A DNA stretch of 64,000 nt. It comes from Pegea sp. RAD2-039 (Eukaryota > Chordata > Thaliacea > Salpida > Salpidae). The translations under genes and the position numbers were made by a program. Positions 49,400-61,746 of this stretch are shown in pieces. The notes beneath the pieces were generated by a model. That model was not told where the DNA came from, made no database searches, and worked only from the letters and a program-made list of their open reading frames with translations. The stretch covers positions 124,001-188,000 of the forward strand of contig JAQGEQ010000322.1 of assembly GCA_034620365.1 (NCBI GenBank). Reading direction: 5' to 3'. The number at the start of each line of letters is the position of its first letter. Positions within the stretch are counted from its first letter, which is position 1.

Positions 49400-52100
49400 A
49401 AATAAAAAAATAATAGTTAAAAAACATTTTTATTCATTACAGGTTTATCATAGTTATTAATATTAATTTTTCAAGTAGGATAACGTTAAAAGTTTTGTGA
49501 AAAAATCTAAGGGAAACATTTAAAAATTTAAGATTCAGTTTTATAACATTTTAGAACAAATCATTTGAAGAGTGAAAATTAAAAATGTTTATCTTGAAGA
49601 TTTTAGTTTACACTCGAAAAGTGAATTGCTTTCCTATAGAAGCAAATGTTGATATTAATTTACTAAAATAAATTTATTAATATTTAAGAAGTTTAGTTTT
49701 TATGAATATCATACACAATAACAAACCATTTTACTTTTAATACAATTATGCAAAAATATATAACTTAATAAAATTTCTTTGTATTTAAATAATAATTGAA
49801 AATATTGCCTTTTTCTGGTTTTGTTTTAAGTCCTGTATAACACATTATGATTAATAATTAATGTATTCAGAATAAATTGTATTTCATTTGACTTGTTATA
49901 TTTTATAGTTTGTTAAAATAGAAAAATACTTTACTGACATAAACAGGTAACAACCAAGTAATGATGTTTTTTGTTCCCAGGTACACAAGATTTATGATTT
50001 TATGTTTATTAAAGTCTAATTCAATTAGTTGCTTAAATTATGTTTAGATCCAAGTTAGCTTCTTGATGCCCTCAAGTGGTAAGACACACTTAATATTGAC
50101 CATTTTCACTACTTGATTTGATTTTGCTATATTATAGTATCTAGGCAGCTGATATTTACAGCCATTGCCAGCCAATGTAACATCATAGTGTAATAAAAAG
50201 TAATGAGCGTGTACCTTAAAGTATTTATCTAAAACCTAGTTAGAATATTAAACATATAAACAAAATCTAATCGCTTTTTACAAATAGTTTTTATCTTGTT
50301 ATAAGTGTTCATCTGAATCATAAACGACAAAAGAAGCACAAAACTTAATTTATTTAGCTTTTCCTAAGATTTGAAACTTGTAATACGGTCTCTATCAATT
50401 AAGTAAATCCAATAAATGCTTTTTGATAAAATGAATCAATAAAAACTTACAAAAACTATTAAGTAATCAAGCGTAAAGTAATGACGTCATAAGATAAGTG
50501 GGTTACTGTTAATTAAGTTGGATTTGTTAATTATCTTTTATTTTTAATTACTTTAGTTAATACAAAAGGTCCCATTTTATATTTAGTAGATTTATGTTAG
50601 ATCTCTTGAACTAGTTGGTTTATACATCTTATAATTATTTCAACAACAAAATTTACTTTTAATCAAAAATCAACACTGAAGTCTATAGTTAGATCACAAT
50701 AAAAATAATCTTGTCAATTATTAATGTCTAAAAACTCTGTTTGCCAGACCACTAAGTTTTGTCAACTGCGGCTTTTTTTATAATATATATATAAACATTG
50801 TTTACACTCAAAATACAAGTAGATTTTTCTTAATATTTGTGTTATATTTATATTTTCTTGAATTTAACTCTGTTTCAATGAAAATTAATTATTCTATTTA
50901 ATTTATACAATTAATAAAGTTTGGTTAGAGATACAGCAAATAAAAATTAATAAATTCTTTGATTAAGATATCTTACTTTATAAATAGAATTTATGAAAAG
51001 TTTGAACAAGAGCAAAATTTTGTTTTTACGTCGAAAAATTATGATTATATTTAGAAAAGTTTTTTTTGATTTTTCTGTTTTCAATCTAAATTTTAAGTTC
51101 ATAATAGAAAGTAGTAGGGCGTAGAGTGAATATACTTACTAAATCGAAATATATTGGTTATTATATGATTTAGTGTATTCTTTTTAAAATGATTTTTAAT
51201 TTTGTAGATACATATGTTCTACTAAAAATTATTAATTTCATTCATCAGAATTAAAAAGAGTTTTCTTTGGGTTTATTTTTTGCAATTTTGATAAAGCTTT
51301 TTAGACTTACAACACTTGCTAATGTTTAGTGCAAATGATAAAATTTGTTGAATTAATTTTCATCTTTTGTTATAAAAAAGTAATAAAGTAAAATTCGGTG
51401 ATGTTTGTTCTTAATATAGCGGTAGCTCGTAATCAAGAAAACAAAACGTTTACTAAAAAAGTGTTTTTAAACTTTTATTTTTATTTTCTAAACTTTTAAA
51501 AGTTGAAACCTGAATGCCATTTCAATATTTATTATTTATTTATTCATATTTAAATCTGTTTTTCATAAGTTTAATGCAAACAATAAAACTGCAAAAAATA
51601 AAAGATTTATCTTCTGCTAATGTAGATTAAACCTCTGACTTCTTCTATTTTAATCATATAATTTACGAATTTTTACAGTAGACAAATACATAATTGATAT
51701 TTATTAATATTCTTTTAACTTTCAATAAACACGAACTAATTTTTAAATAAACTGACTAAAATAACCTCAAAAGAAAAATTAATGATTTTTTTCTATTCAT
51801 TTTTACTTTTAGTATTTTTTAGGCTCTTTAACTACTAGAGTAGAACTATTTAATATAATTAACATTATCTTCATAAAAGACTTTTTCTTCTTAAGCAACT
51901 CACAAAAATTAGAGATTTCTATCATTTTTTATTTTCATTTACTATGTAAATCTATACTGCAAATATTCACAATGATTCTATTATCAAAAGAATCCATTTT
52001 ACCTTCTTTTTGTTTAGATTATCAATTCCTTAGATTTTTGATGAAAATCTTAGAGATGTCTTATACAAGTTAATCTTTATAATAAGCCATATGAAAGTTC
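49400..52100. other. AT-rich stretch upstream of the first receptor gene
   Basis: I see no ORF or repeat of note. The region probably holds the promoter and 5' UTR exon of the receptor at 52149, because that ORF is preceded by a splice acceptor, but I could not define the exon. Confidence 0.4.
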
Positions 52101-52148
52101 ACAATTTTAAAGAAATTTCTTTTTTTTCAGATTTGTAAAGGTAAGAAA

Positions 52149-53141
52149 ATGGAAAAATGTGTTACTTTTCAAAACTTATCCAGTAACTCAAGTTTTACTG
52201 ATAATCAACACCAACTGTTTAAATATTTATGGATTCTTCCCCAAGTTATCCTTTTAATACTTTTTGTTTCCACTATTTGCTTCTTGGTCTCATTTAACAA
52301 TTATAAGAAGATGAAAATACGACAAATGGGAAATAAAAATGATAAGAAACTTAACATTTTGTGGAAAATTCTTCAACTTTTACTTTATTTGATTCTAATC
52401 AAATTTCTTGTATCAAATGGTTTATTATTTGTTGGAATATTTTATCATAAAGATGGAAGTTTATGTGAGATATATGTTGACACTTTGTATACTTTACGTG
52501 GTATTTGCTGTTCTTTTGGTTTCAATTTTTTATGGTTACGAAATTATATCGTTTATAAAAGTCCCATGTTAAAGCATCTCTACACACGAATAGTGAAATT
52601 GATTAGTTGGTTGATAGCTATTTCATTTAATACAATGATTTTTGTTTCATTTGTTTTATCTTTTATGGCAGATAATTACTCTATGACTGAATATGGTTGT
52701 GTTGCACGAGGAAAACAGCATGTTACAACAAATTTAGGTTACCTTTTTATCTTAATATGTCTGATATCACTTTTTGCTTTATTCTTATACCCTTTAAAGG
52801 TACAACTTAAGCAGAAAAGAGCCTCAATTAAAAATGAAAAGAAAAACAAAAGCTTTAGAATCTCTGATAAGCTAAAAAATACTATTCGTATTTCTACAAT
52901 TAGCTCATTTATAATGATTGCTTCTTTTATGGTTTGTTGGATTTTTGCTGAGTTTTGTCTTCCAATAATGACTCCCAAAATTTATACAGTAATTTTGTAT
53001 GATATTACTCTTTTTGTAAACCTTTATTCAGTTTTTTATACGTTTGTTGATTACAAGTTCAAATTAACTAGAGGTTCTGAAGTAACGTCAAACTGTCACA
53101 ACAATCAACCTACAACTGATTTTCAAACCAGCCGAACATAA
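52149..53141 (+). CDS. Atypical seven-transmembrane receptor, copy 1
   Basis: This 330-residue protein sits in one coding exon. A strong acceptor (TTTTTTTTCAG) ends at 52131 just before the ATG, so a 5' UTR intron is likely. The N-terminus carries N-glycosylation sequons (NLSS, NSS). Approximate helices are TM1 28-50, TM2 70-100, TM3 110-140, TM4 157-180, TM5 196-217, TM6 247-272 and TM7 279-305. Cys before TM3 (LCEIYVD) and in loop 2 (YGCVARG) fit the conserved GPCR disulfide. DRY is replaced by LRNYIVY, and NPxxY by a weak NLYSV. It is most like divergent rhodopsin-type receptors; the ligand is unknown. A possible AATAAA lies at 53305-53310. Confidence 0.85.
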   Translation: MEKCVTFQNLSSNSSFTDNQHQLFKYLWILPQVILLILFVSTICFLVSFNNYKKMKIRQMGNKNDKKLNILWKILQLLLYLILIKFLVSNGLLFVGIFYHKDGSLCEIYVDTLYTLRGICCSFGFNFLWLRNYIVYKSPMLKHLYTRIVKLISWLIAISFNTMIFVSFVLSFMADNYSMTEYGCVARGKQHVTTNLGYLFILICLISLFALFLYPLKVQLKQKRASIKNEKKNKSFRISDKLKNTIRISTISSFIMIASFMVCWIFAEFCLPIMTPKIYTVILYDITLFVNLYSVFYTFVDYKFKLTRGSEVTSNCHNNQPTTDFQTSRT

Positions 53142-53402
53142 AAAGCAAAGTTTTGATGAAGTTTTTTAATTTATATTAAAGTTCAAACTTCAATTATTTA
53201 TTCTTTTTTACCAGATTTATTTTAGTTTAAACTGTTATTTTAAATATTTCATTTTATAAATACTTTTTCTAATTTTAATTTGATTTTCACAACAAACAAA
53301 TAATAATAAATTTGTTGATGGTTTTCAAAGCTACTAAATGGCACATTCAAGAATAACTTCGTTATTTTTTCGTTCAAGCCGAACATAAAAAGCAAAGTTT
53401 TT
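53129..53402 (+). repeat. Short direct repeat of the receptor stop-codon region
   Basis: GCCGAACATAAAAAGCAAAG occurs at 53131-53150 (spanning the stop codon of copy 1) and again at 53378-53397, followed in both by TTTT and an ATGAAGTTTT segment. This local tandem duplication lies in the 3' flank. Confidence 0.7.
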
Positions 53403-53409
53403 TGAGTTA

Positions 53410-55345
53410 TTTTTATGAAGTTTTCTATCGTATAATAATATTTAAATTCAAATATTAAGCTTTAATAATACTTTTAAATTTTCAACTGTCTGTTTTAAAT
53501 ATTATTATTTCTTGTACCAGTCGAACGTCAACTCTTATTTCTATGAAAATTTTTAATAAGTTTAAATTAACACTTACAATATTTTAAAATTTTTGCAGAA
53601 AATTCTTTTTAATTGTCAAATAAATAAATATTTTCGTTGATGCTTTCACAATTTCGTTTTTTTTGGGTTTTTGAACACTTATGTAATAGTATTAGGTATT
53701 TTTGATTGACGATTAGATTTTGGTAAATAAATTTCTCAAATTCAAATAAACTTTTTTATTATTTCTAAAGATTTGATATAGTTTTTCGAACAATTTTTTG
53801 AAAGGTTTAGAGCTCTTAAGCGAATATTTCACATTTGCATAGTCACTAAACTATGATGCTATTTTGGGCTAGTTTATAATTTCAGTTTTAGCTTTAAAAG
53901 CTTGCAAAAGAAATGAACTATTAGGAAAATAAATGAATTATTATTATTTTATAACACTGTTTTAAAAGTTTTGCTTTTTCTCTTTAAATAGTTTGTGATC
54001 GATAAGCTAGAAAAGTTATATAAATTTACCTTACAGAGAAAGTGATTGTGATGAAATTTTTAAATGAAAGTTTGACTTTAATAAATACAATTTAATTTAC
54101 TAGAAGTGTCTTAAATAGAAAACATTATATTTAATAAAAGCTACTTTAAAGCTACTAATCGTATAAACTTAAAACATAATCGTAAAGTACAAAGTGGCCT
54201 GTTAGCGGTAGCAATAAATGTCAAAATATTATAGAACAACTTTATTTGCTTCATTTGTAGGGTTTCAAAAAATATATACTTTTATTCTAATGTACTCATA
54301 ATAAATTTTGCTCAATGTAGCATAAATTCTAGGAAAAAAATTCTTTGCAGTTTTATTTTCATTTATTATTTCACTGACTGTATTTAATTAGCTTGGTAGA
54401 AAAATCTATTGGAGAATTTGGTTTATATTTAAAATTTAAATCTGAGATAATCAAATTGTTGATGCAAAAACACAAAAATGAAAAATGAAAATATATTCCA
54501 TTTATTCGTTTTCAGTGTCTAAGGTGATGTTGGTTATGTTGTATCAACCTTCCCTGAGCTAACTTAGTTGAAGTAGGCGGCATATTTCAATAAAACAAGT
54601 TTATATACAAGTAATCTTGCAAACTAAATTTGTTCATATGACACCATTCTTGTAACAGAAATTGTCTTTTATTTAATGCGCTAGTGATTGGTTTTGCTAC
54701 AAGGCTTTGAGAACAACCTAACAAGTTGTCATTTTCGTAAAAGAAACAATAAAGTTGCAATCAAATTTGTATTTTGTAAAAAATGGAGTTATATTTTTCA
54801 ATATATTTTTGAACATAGATTTAAGGAAAAATGAGTTTTTTTGTTTATTGAAGAGGTTTAGATCAGACTTTAAAAGTTTAACAAAATATTATAAGAAGTT
54901 GTTCATTGTCTGCTTCTAGTTCATAAACAAAAACTTAAAAAAATAGAAAAAAGAACTACAAATATAGAATTTATTATTACAGGATATCGTTAAAAATTTT
55001 GTTAAACAAATTCATAAACTTAAATAAAAAGTAAAGTAACTAGTTAAAACTTATCAACAAATTTAAACAGTCTTATTGAAAGCCTACCAAAATAGATACT
55101 GAAATAATTTTTACCCGAAATTTTATAAATATTTATAAAACAAAAATATAGAATAAAAAACTTAACTATAAATAAAATTTTAACTCATTAAAAATATCTG
55201 ATTTTATTGGTTAAGTCCTAAAAAATGAATCTTTTGAAAACTAGAAATTACAAATTATAAAATTAAAATATTAAAAATTTAAACTTCAAAAGATTAAGCA
55301 AATAATTATGATTAACTAAAAGTTCAAAAAAATTCAAATTTAAGG
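53410..55345. other. AT-rich spacer inside the inverted repeat
   Basis: No gene or recognisable element is seen between the 3' flank of receptor copy 1 and the SINE. Confidence 0.45.
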
Positions 55346-55349
55346 AATT

Positions 55350-55712
55350 ATAATTATATTTTTTGGCCTGCTTGGGACAAGAACGACCAGACATATATGG
55401 ACCAGGACAGAGGTTACAGAGATCCAGTTGTTCCCCACGTAGTACGATTCCACTATCCACGCTAACCAGGTTATGCAAGGGAATAGTCATAGTGATGCAA
55501 CTACACCCAGTTGGCAAGAACTGCCAGAAATACACTGAGTACCAACTTCTTAGGAGGCTTCAACTCCGGTTTTAAATTTGAGGTTTCGCGTCTTGACCAG
55601 ACTCACACGGCCCCCTACCCCGGTTTCTTATAAACTTTTTCTTGTCGCTAATATCTGTCCACCTGGGCGCGAACCTAAAACCTTCCGATTTGGTAGGCTA
55701 ACCGCTACGCTA
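55350..55712 (-). mobile_element. tRNA-derived SINE
   Basis: On the minus strand, box A TAGCGTAGCGG (55702-55712) and box B GGTTCGCGCCC (55665-55675) are spaced as in a tRNA-type RNA polymerase III promoter. A GC-rich body of about 300 bp follows, down to an A/T-rich tail near 55350. The tRNA-like part lacks a clear full cloverleaf, so it is not a functional tRNA gene. The body contains no ORF of interest. Confidence 0.7.
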
Positions 55713-56250
55713 AACAATATTATATTTATGTAGTAATTTTAACATAAAAAATCACACTTACTAATAATTTACAAAAGCTCTATAGATAACAGTTTTAGTT
55801 TGTTCTAATTATAATTCAATTATATCTTCATAGAAGTTATCCTTCAAGTTGAAATAATAAAATTAATAAAATCTTAAATTTAGTGTTTACCATCTTACTC
55901 AGTAAAAGTTTGAGTTGCTCTCTTAAATGTCACCCAAATGATTGTTTGTTTTATTCAATTAAACATTTATTTACCGAAAGAAACAAAAATATAAAAGACA
56001 TCATGTATAACACAATTCTGCATAAATTTAGAGAATACAAAAACAAGTTATTCTTGAATGGGTCAATTAGTAGTTTTGAAAACCATTATTATTTGTTTGT
56101 TGTGAAAATCAAATTAAAATTAGAAAAAGTATTTATAAAATGAAATATTTAAAATAACAGTTTAAACTAAAATAAATCTGGTAAAAATGAATAAATAATT
56201 GAAGTTTGAACTTTAATATAAATTAAAAAACTTCACCAGAACTTTGCTTT

Positions 56251-57213
56251 TTATGTTCGGCTTGTTTGAAAATCAGTTGTAGGTTGATTCTTGTGAAAGT
56301 TCGACGTTACTTCAGAATCTCTAGTTAATTTGAACTTGTAATCCAAAAAGGTATAAAAAACTGAATAAACGTTTACAAAAAGAGTAATATCATACAACAT
56401 TACTGTATAAATTTTGGGAGTCATTATAGGAAGACAAAACTCAGTAAAAATCCAACAAATTACACAAGAAGCAATCATTATAAATGAGCTAATTGTAGAA
56501 ATACGAATATTTATTTTTAGCCTACTAGAGATTGCACAGTTTTTATTTTGCTTTAAATGTACCTTTAAAGGGTATAAGAATAAAGCAAAAAGTAAAGTAA
56601 CACATATGAAGATAAGAATGTAACCTATATATGCAGCAACATGCTGTTTTTTTCGTGCAACACAACCATAATCAGCCATATAATAATTATCTGCTAGGTA
56701 AGTTAACACAAATGAAAACACAATCACTGTATTAAACAAAATAGCTATCAACCAACTAACCAATTTCACTATTGGTGTGTAAAGATGCTTTAATATTGGA
56801 CTTTTATAAACGATATAATTTCGTAACCACAAAAAATTGAAACAACAAGAACAGCAAATACCACGTAAAGTATACAAAGTGTCAACATATATCTCACATA
56901 AACTTCCATCTTTATGATAAAATATTCCAACAAATAATAAACCATTTGATACAAGAAAATTGATTAGATTCAAATAAAGTAAAATTTGAAGAATTTTCCA
57001 CAAAATGTTAAGTTTCTTATCATTTTTATTTCCCATTTGTCGTATTTTCATCTTCTTATAATTGTTAAATGAGACCAAGAAGCAAATAGTGGAAACAAAA
57101 AGGATTAAAAAGATAACTTGGGGAAGAATCCATAAATATTTAAACAGTTGGTGTTGATTATCAGTAAAACTGGAGTTACTGGATAAGTTTTGAAAAGTAA
57201 AGTTGTTTTCCAT
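56251..57213 (-). CDS. Atypical seven-transmembrane receptor, copy 2
   Basis: This 320-residue paralogue has the start placed at the ATG of MENNFTFQNLSS (57211-57213), because the upstream in-frame extension begins at a non-ATG codon downstream of a likely 5' UTR acceptor (GTTTTTCAG). It is the most divergent copy: loop 3 is about ten residues shorter (KQNKNCAISSRL), and TM4-TM5 differ (VIVFSFVLTYLADNYYM, YIGYILIFICVTLLF). The paired Cys and the LRNYIVY motif are kept. The frame is intact, suggesting function. Confidence 0.85.
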   Translation of the reverse strand: MENNFTFQNLSSNSSFTDNQHQLFKYLWILPQVIFLILFVSTICFLVSFNNYKKMKIRQMGNKNDKKLNILWKILQILLYLNLINFLVSNGLLFVGIFYHKDGSLCEIYVDTLYTLRGICCSCCFNFLWLRNYIVYKSPILKHLYTPIVKLVSWLIAILFNTVIVFSFVLTYLADNYYMADYGCVARKKQHVAAYIGYILIFICVTLLFALFLYPLKVHLKQNKNCAISSRLKINIRISTISSFIMIASCVICWIFTEFCLPIMTPKIYTVMLYDITLFVNVYSVFYTFLDYKFKLTRDSEVTSNFHKNQPTTDFQTSRT

Positions 57214-58619
57214 TTTTAGCAAAAAGTGTAAAACTGAAAAACGGTTTTATTTGAAAATACAAACTTTTATATAACTGACAGTTTTTACTAACTTTTTTCA
57301 ACCAGTTTATATTTTCGTCAAAAAAATATTATTTGTTTATATACGAAAACGAAATATTTATCCAAATTTATCTAATTTTAGTAGAAACTTTATTATTATA
57401 GAGTTATAATAAATATTATTACAAAAGTTGACTTTTTTAAGTTATTACACCAGAAAAAAAATTTCATTAAGATAATCTTAATAATGATCAAAATTTTCTC
57501 GTTATATTTTTAGAGTGTAATAAAATGCAATAAATATTTATTTGAAAGGTAAACACTTAAATCTAAATAATATAATAATAATTGATAATAATAATTAACC
57601 AATATTTGTCAAGTTGACAAAGCAAAATTAAGCTCCTAATAATGAATGTTACATTTTTTAAGTAATAAACAAACTTAATTTTATATCAAGTTTAGAAAAT
57701 ATTACGTTTAAAAATATACACGTTTTTTAAGTATTCATTGTCGGAAAAAATTAAAAATATATTATAATTATATATATATTTATATCATATAAAATTATTA
57801 TGTATATATTAAAAGTATTAGTTCTTTAGTTTTATAGTAATTCCTTAATCAAATTTTCCCACTGATAAGTAGATGAAAAATTAGTTAAATAGAAGTTAGT
57901 TTTTATTTGATTTTTTTTACTTAATATTTGATTTTTAAGCAAATACTTTTACAAATTGACTTTAAATAATCATAAAAAAACCTTTTTAAGATAATTGAAT
58001 CTTTGGTTCGTGTAAAAACTTAATTTTGATTTATTGGTCACAAATTTTAAAAACACTCAATAATTTTCATAATTTTACATTTTTCTCAATAAACTTTCTT
58101 AGTTATAAAAAAAGTAATTTAGAAAATAATTTCGAAATTTAAAACACAAATAAAACGAAAAATCTAACAAATTAACAAAACTTTAAAAAGCAGAAGACAA
58201 AAACATGTTTTAAAAACCTTGAAGTTTATTATTTTCAAAATTAATAAAACGGTTTTTAAATAAGAGCTTCAAACCTTTTGCTGAATAATTATAACTTTTA
58301 AAAAATATAAATATTAAAAAATTTATAAAACAATAAAAACAAATTAATAAAAACTAATATAAATGTTATCAAATATTTATCCGTATTAATTATAGATGAT
58401 TGTAATGTTTTTATACAATACATTTGTCCTTTTAAAGTTGTTCAAATAAGTTTAAAACTTTTTTATAATTTTTTTTACAGCTGATTGAAGCTCTGATAAT
58501 TAAGAGACAAATTTAACTTTCAAGATAAATCGCTTTTCGTCTTCAAGATCAACTTAAAAGATTCACTTTTGCTTTATTCTGTCTTTAAAATACATTTTAG
58601 TAGTGAATATTTATCATTA

Positions 58620-61600
58620 GTAGTTTATTTCAAGCAGTTTAAATATGTTAAGTTTATTAGTTTAAAGGTTAATATCAAATTTAATAACTTGGAAAATGAT
58701 TTTATTTTGAAAAATCAAGCTACAAACCTCCAAGGATAATCTAAAGAGGAAAACTAAAGTTTGTTTATCAAAAACGTGAGTTTTACATTTTCAGCTAACT
58801 TTTAACAATCAAAAAACGTTTCTTCTTTGTAAAATAGAAATCTATTTTCTATGAAGTTTGATAATTAGCTAACCATCAAAATTTTCTTTTAACAATAAAT
58901 TCGATTGGTTTAAAAAGCGAAGAAGCATTAACACTTCATTTTCTATTATTTAATTCTAATACTATATCTTTGCTGATTTTTCTGAATACTAAAATTACAG
59001 CTTACTTTGTTAACTAATATATAAAACAAATAAGAAATAGTTTGTAAAATCAACTTTAGTCACTATTTAGAAAACTCAAAAGTCATGTCAAGCTGTAAAG
59101 CTTCACTTATCCACATGCAAAGGTGTGCAGATTTAGAATTGAGCAAAAAACACAAACATTACTCTACAAAGATGAAAGAAAAGAATATTAAGCAGCGACA
59201 GATGGAAATTTTATAATGATGGTATAAAGATAAAGCTATAATTTATTTCTCTTTGGGCAAGCACGTTTTTGAGTAAATAAGCGAAAGACACACCCGGTTG
59301 CGTTTGTTAAAAAGGTGAGACTCACTTATTGTGAAACCACTATCTTTGTCAGACTTTTCTTCTTGTCGAAAGCTTCGTCTCCGGTTTTATTTTTATTTTA
59401 TTAAGTTTTTGTTTCTCTAATTTAAAGTTTCTAATTTGGAATCTATTTTTTCTCGTACATTTATTTGATGTCCGATACGTGATCTATTTGATCTATCACT
59501 TGGAATATTTAATTAGACAGAAATATTCTTTGTTTATTTTTATATCGTAAAACATAACCACTACGCTTACATAAATATTTTCAGATGCTGAAATACAAAC
59601 GATAGAAATTAAACTAGAATTTTCTTATAAGCATAATATTGATTTTTCTGAAGTTCAGTTAAGTTTTCATTTAACAAGTAACAAGCTACTCGGACCGTAG
59701 ATCAAGCAACAAACTTGATAAGGTTTCTGTAACAGTAAATTATTAAAAGTTAAATCAAAAATTGAAACATTTCTATTTAGAGGTATTGCTGCTGCAAGAA
59801 ATTTAATGTTAAATCTTTAGAATGAAATAATCAATTCATTTTCAAATTTTTATAAAGTTTCTTTGAAAATATCAAATATTATACGTAATTGAAATATATA
59901 TTGCACCAAAAATACATTTTAATGACTATAAAAATACAGAACAATTTTCAAAGTCAGTGTTGTGTGCATAGTACTGACAACTTGTCAAAGCTCCTTTTGA
60001 AACAGAAATTGTTTTAATTTAAAATAGGAATGTTAACTTAAACCTTAGCTGCTAAAAAATTGTTTAAAAACTGTCTGTGGTTTGAAGCTTAATCAAAAAT
60101 AGTTTTATTTTATTAAATGTTAATTTATCAATTTAACTAGAAACGTAATGTGTACAATAACACTATACACAAATGTTTACCCTATACAAAAACATTAATT
60201 GATAATTTATCAGTTTAAACAATAAATTTATGCATTTGTTTTTACTTGCTACAAAAACATAATCAAATTAAAGCATCTTCAACACTTTGGGCTTAAATTT
60301 GTATTTAAATTTATAAAATCCAAAAGTTTTCATGAAATTGTAATTTTCAATTCCAAAGTTGAATTGCAAAGTTCAATATTTTGTTTGATAAAAGTCATTG
60401 AAAAAACCTTATTCTGTTTTCCATCAGGAACATTATCCGCTAGATGTTACATGAAAGCTTAGAAGAGAGTTGTACAACATGAAAAGCCTTTGCCGAGTAG
60501 CTACAGGTCCAGCGAAAGTTAACAAAAAATCATTGTGTTGCCTAAATTGACGGAAATTTTAGTAAAATACAAAAGACTCACTTTTGAGGTCGGAGTATTG
60601 ATAGCACAAATTTCACCAGAATTTTTGTGTGTTGTTTGTTTGTAGATGATAAAGCCATTTTTTCAAACTATTTTATTTTCAGATTTTTATATAATTGACA
60701 ATGTTATGAGCAAGGAATAACTTCTTATTGTTAATCAATTAAAAGCAAAATATAAACTTTTGTTTTATGTTAATGTTTGCAGAATATCTGTCAAAATTTT
60801 TTTGTAGTTTGAAGAATAGACTTATAATGTCTTTAGGATTATCAGACAAAGTTTTTTGCAAGCTACAATACTAAAAACTTAATTTACCAGAGATTATGAT
60901 TGAAAGGTGAAAACTAATTTAAACTATAAATTATTTAAATAAATTGTCGCTTCAGACCTTGTTAGCATGGAAAGTGAAATCCTGCTGCGTTGGCAACAAC
61001 CGTTGCCCTAATATCTGCCCTGGCCTTGTGGTCTGGAGAGGTCACTCTAGTTTAACTGTAACATATGAAACAAACTAAATTTGTACGTAAGACGCCAACT
61101 CACGATCAGTCTTTAATCTGTTGTAAATTATATTTTTCTAGTAAAAAATATACAAATTAAAAAATGCATGTAAGCTACGATTTGCGCGTACCGAAAAAGC
61201 CGTGAGATTCTCAGTATTATTGGATACATCAGAAACATTGACAGACAATTCTTTTTGACTTGGATTGAAGAAGAAGTTAGGATAATGGAAGATTTGAAAG
61301 AAGACTCATTGTAAGGACTTATTTGAAGGACTTTTTCTTGTCACTTTCAGTCGCGTTTATTGCAGTAAATAGATGAAAATAAAAGCAATGATTGAAGTTT
61401 AACTCATAGAAGTAATAAAACTTGAAATTGAGTGTTTAAAAATAAACTATTTAGAAAAAGTTCGAATTTTTCTCCTTGAAGTCACCTTAATGATCGATTA
61501 TTTTATTCAGTTAAACATTTATTTTGAAAAAATAGCCAAAGGTAAAAATATTTTATATATTAACCATACAACAAAATTTCTGTATAGATTCTGAAAATAC

Positions 61601-61740
61601 ACCAATCAACATACTTTAGAAAATTATTTGTAAAATCGAGAAATAGAAGTTACAGTTTAAACCAGATTTTGGTTTGTAGATTTAGAATACATAATTAAAG
61701 CTTGAAGTTTAACATAAGAGAAAAAACTTCACCAAAACTT
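58620..61740. other. Spacer between receptor copies 2 and 3, with a small GC-richer island
   Basis: The spacer is mostly A/T-rich without ORFs. At about 60960-61050 there is a GC-richer island (CTGCTGCGTTGGCAACAACC..., then CTAATATCTGCCCTGGCC). It shares a short CTAATATCTG-CC stretch with the SINE at 55.66 kb and could be a SINE relic or a conserved non-coding element. No gene was recognised. Confidence 0.35.
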
Positions 61741-61746
61741 TACTTT

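Larger units (their letters stand above)
52149..57213. repeat. Large inverted repeat: receptor copies 1 and 2 with 3' flanks
   Basis: About 52149-53355 and 56035-57213 are inverted copies of each other. Homology continues from the ORFs into the 3' flank, for example around 53150-53300 against 56090-56240. The arms are separated by about 2.7 kb that contains a SINE. Confidence 0.85.

Noticed and set aside
55363-55575. Open frames within the SINE body on both strands
   Set aside because: They come from the locally high GC and fewer stops; no protein motif is seen and they fall inside the repeat.
55665-55712. A functional tRNA gene
   Set aside because: Boxes A and B are present but a complete cloverleaf with acceptor stem is not, and the sequence continues into a SINE body.
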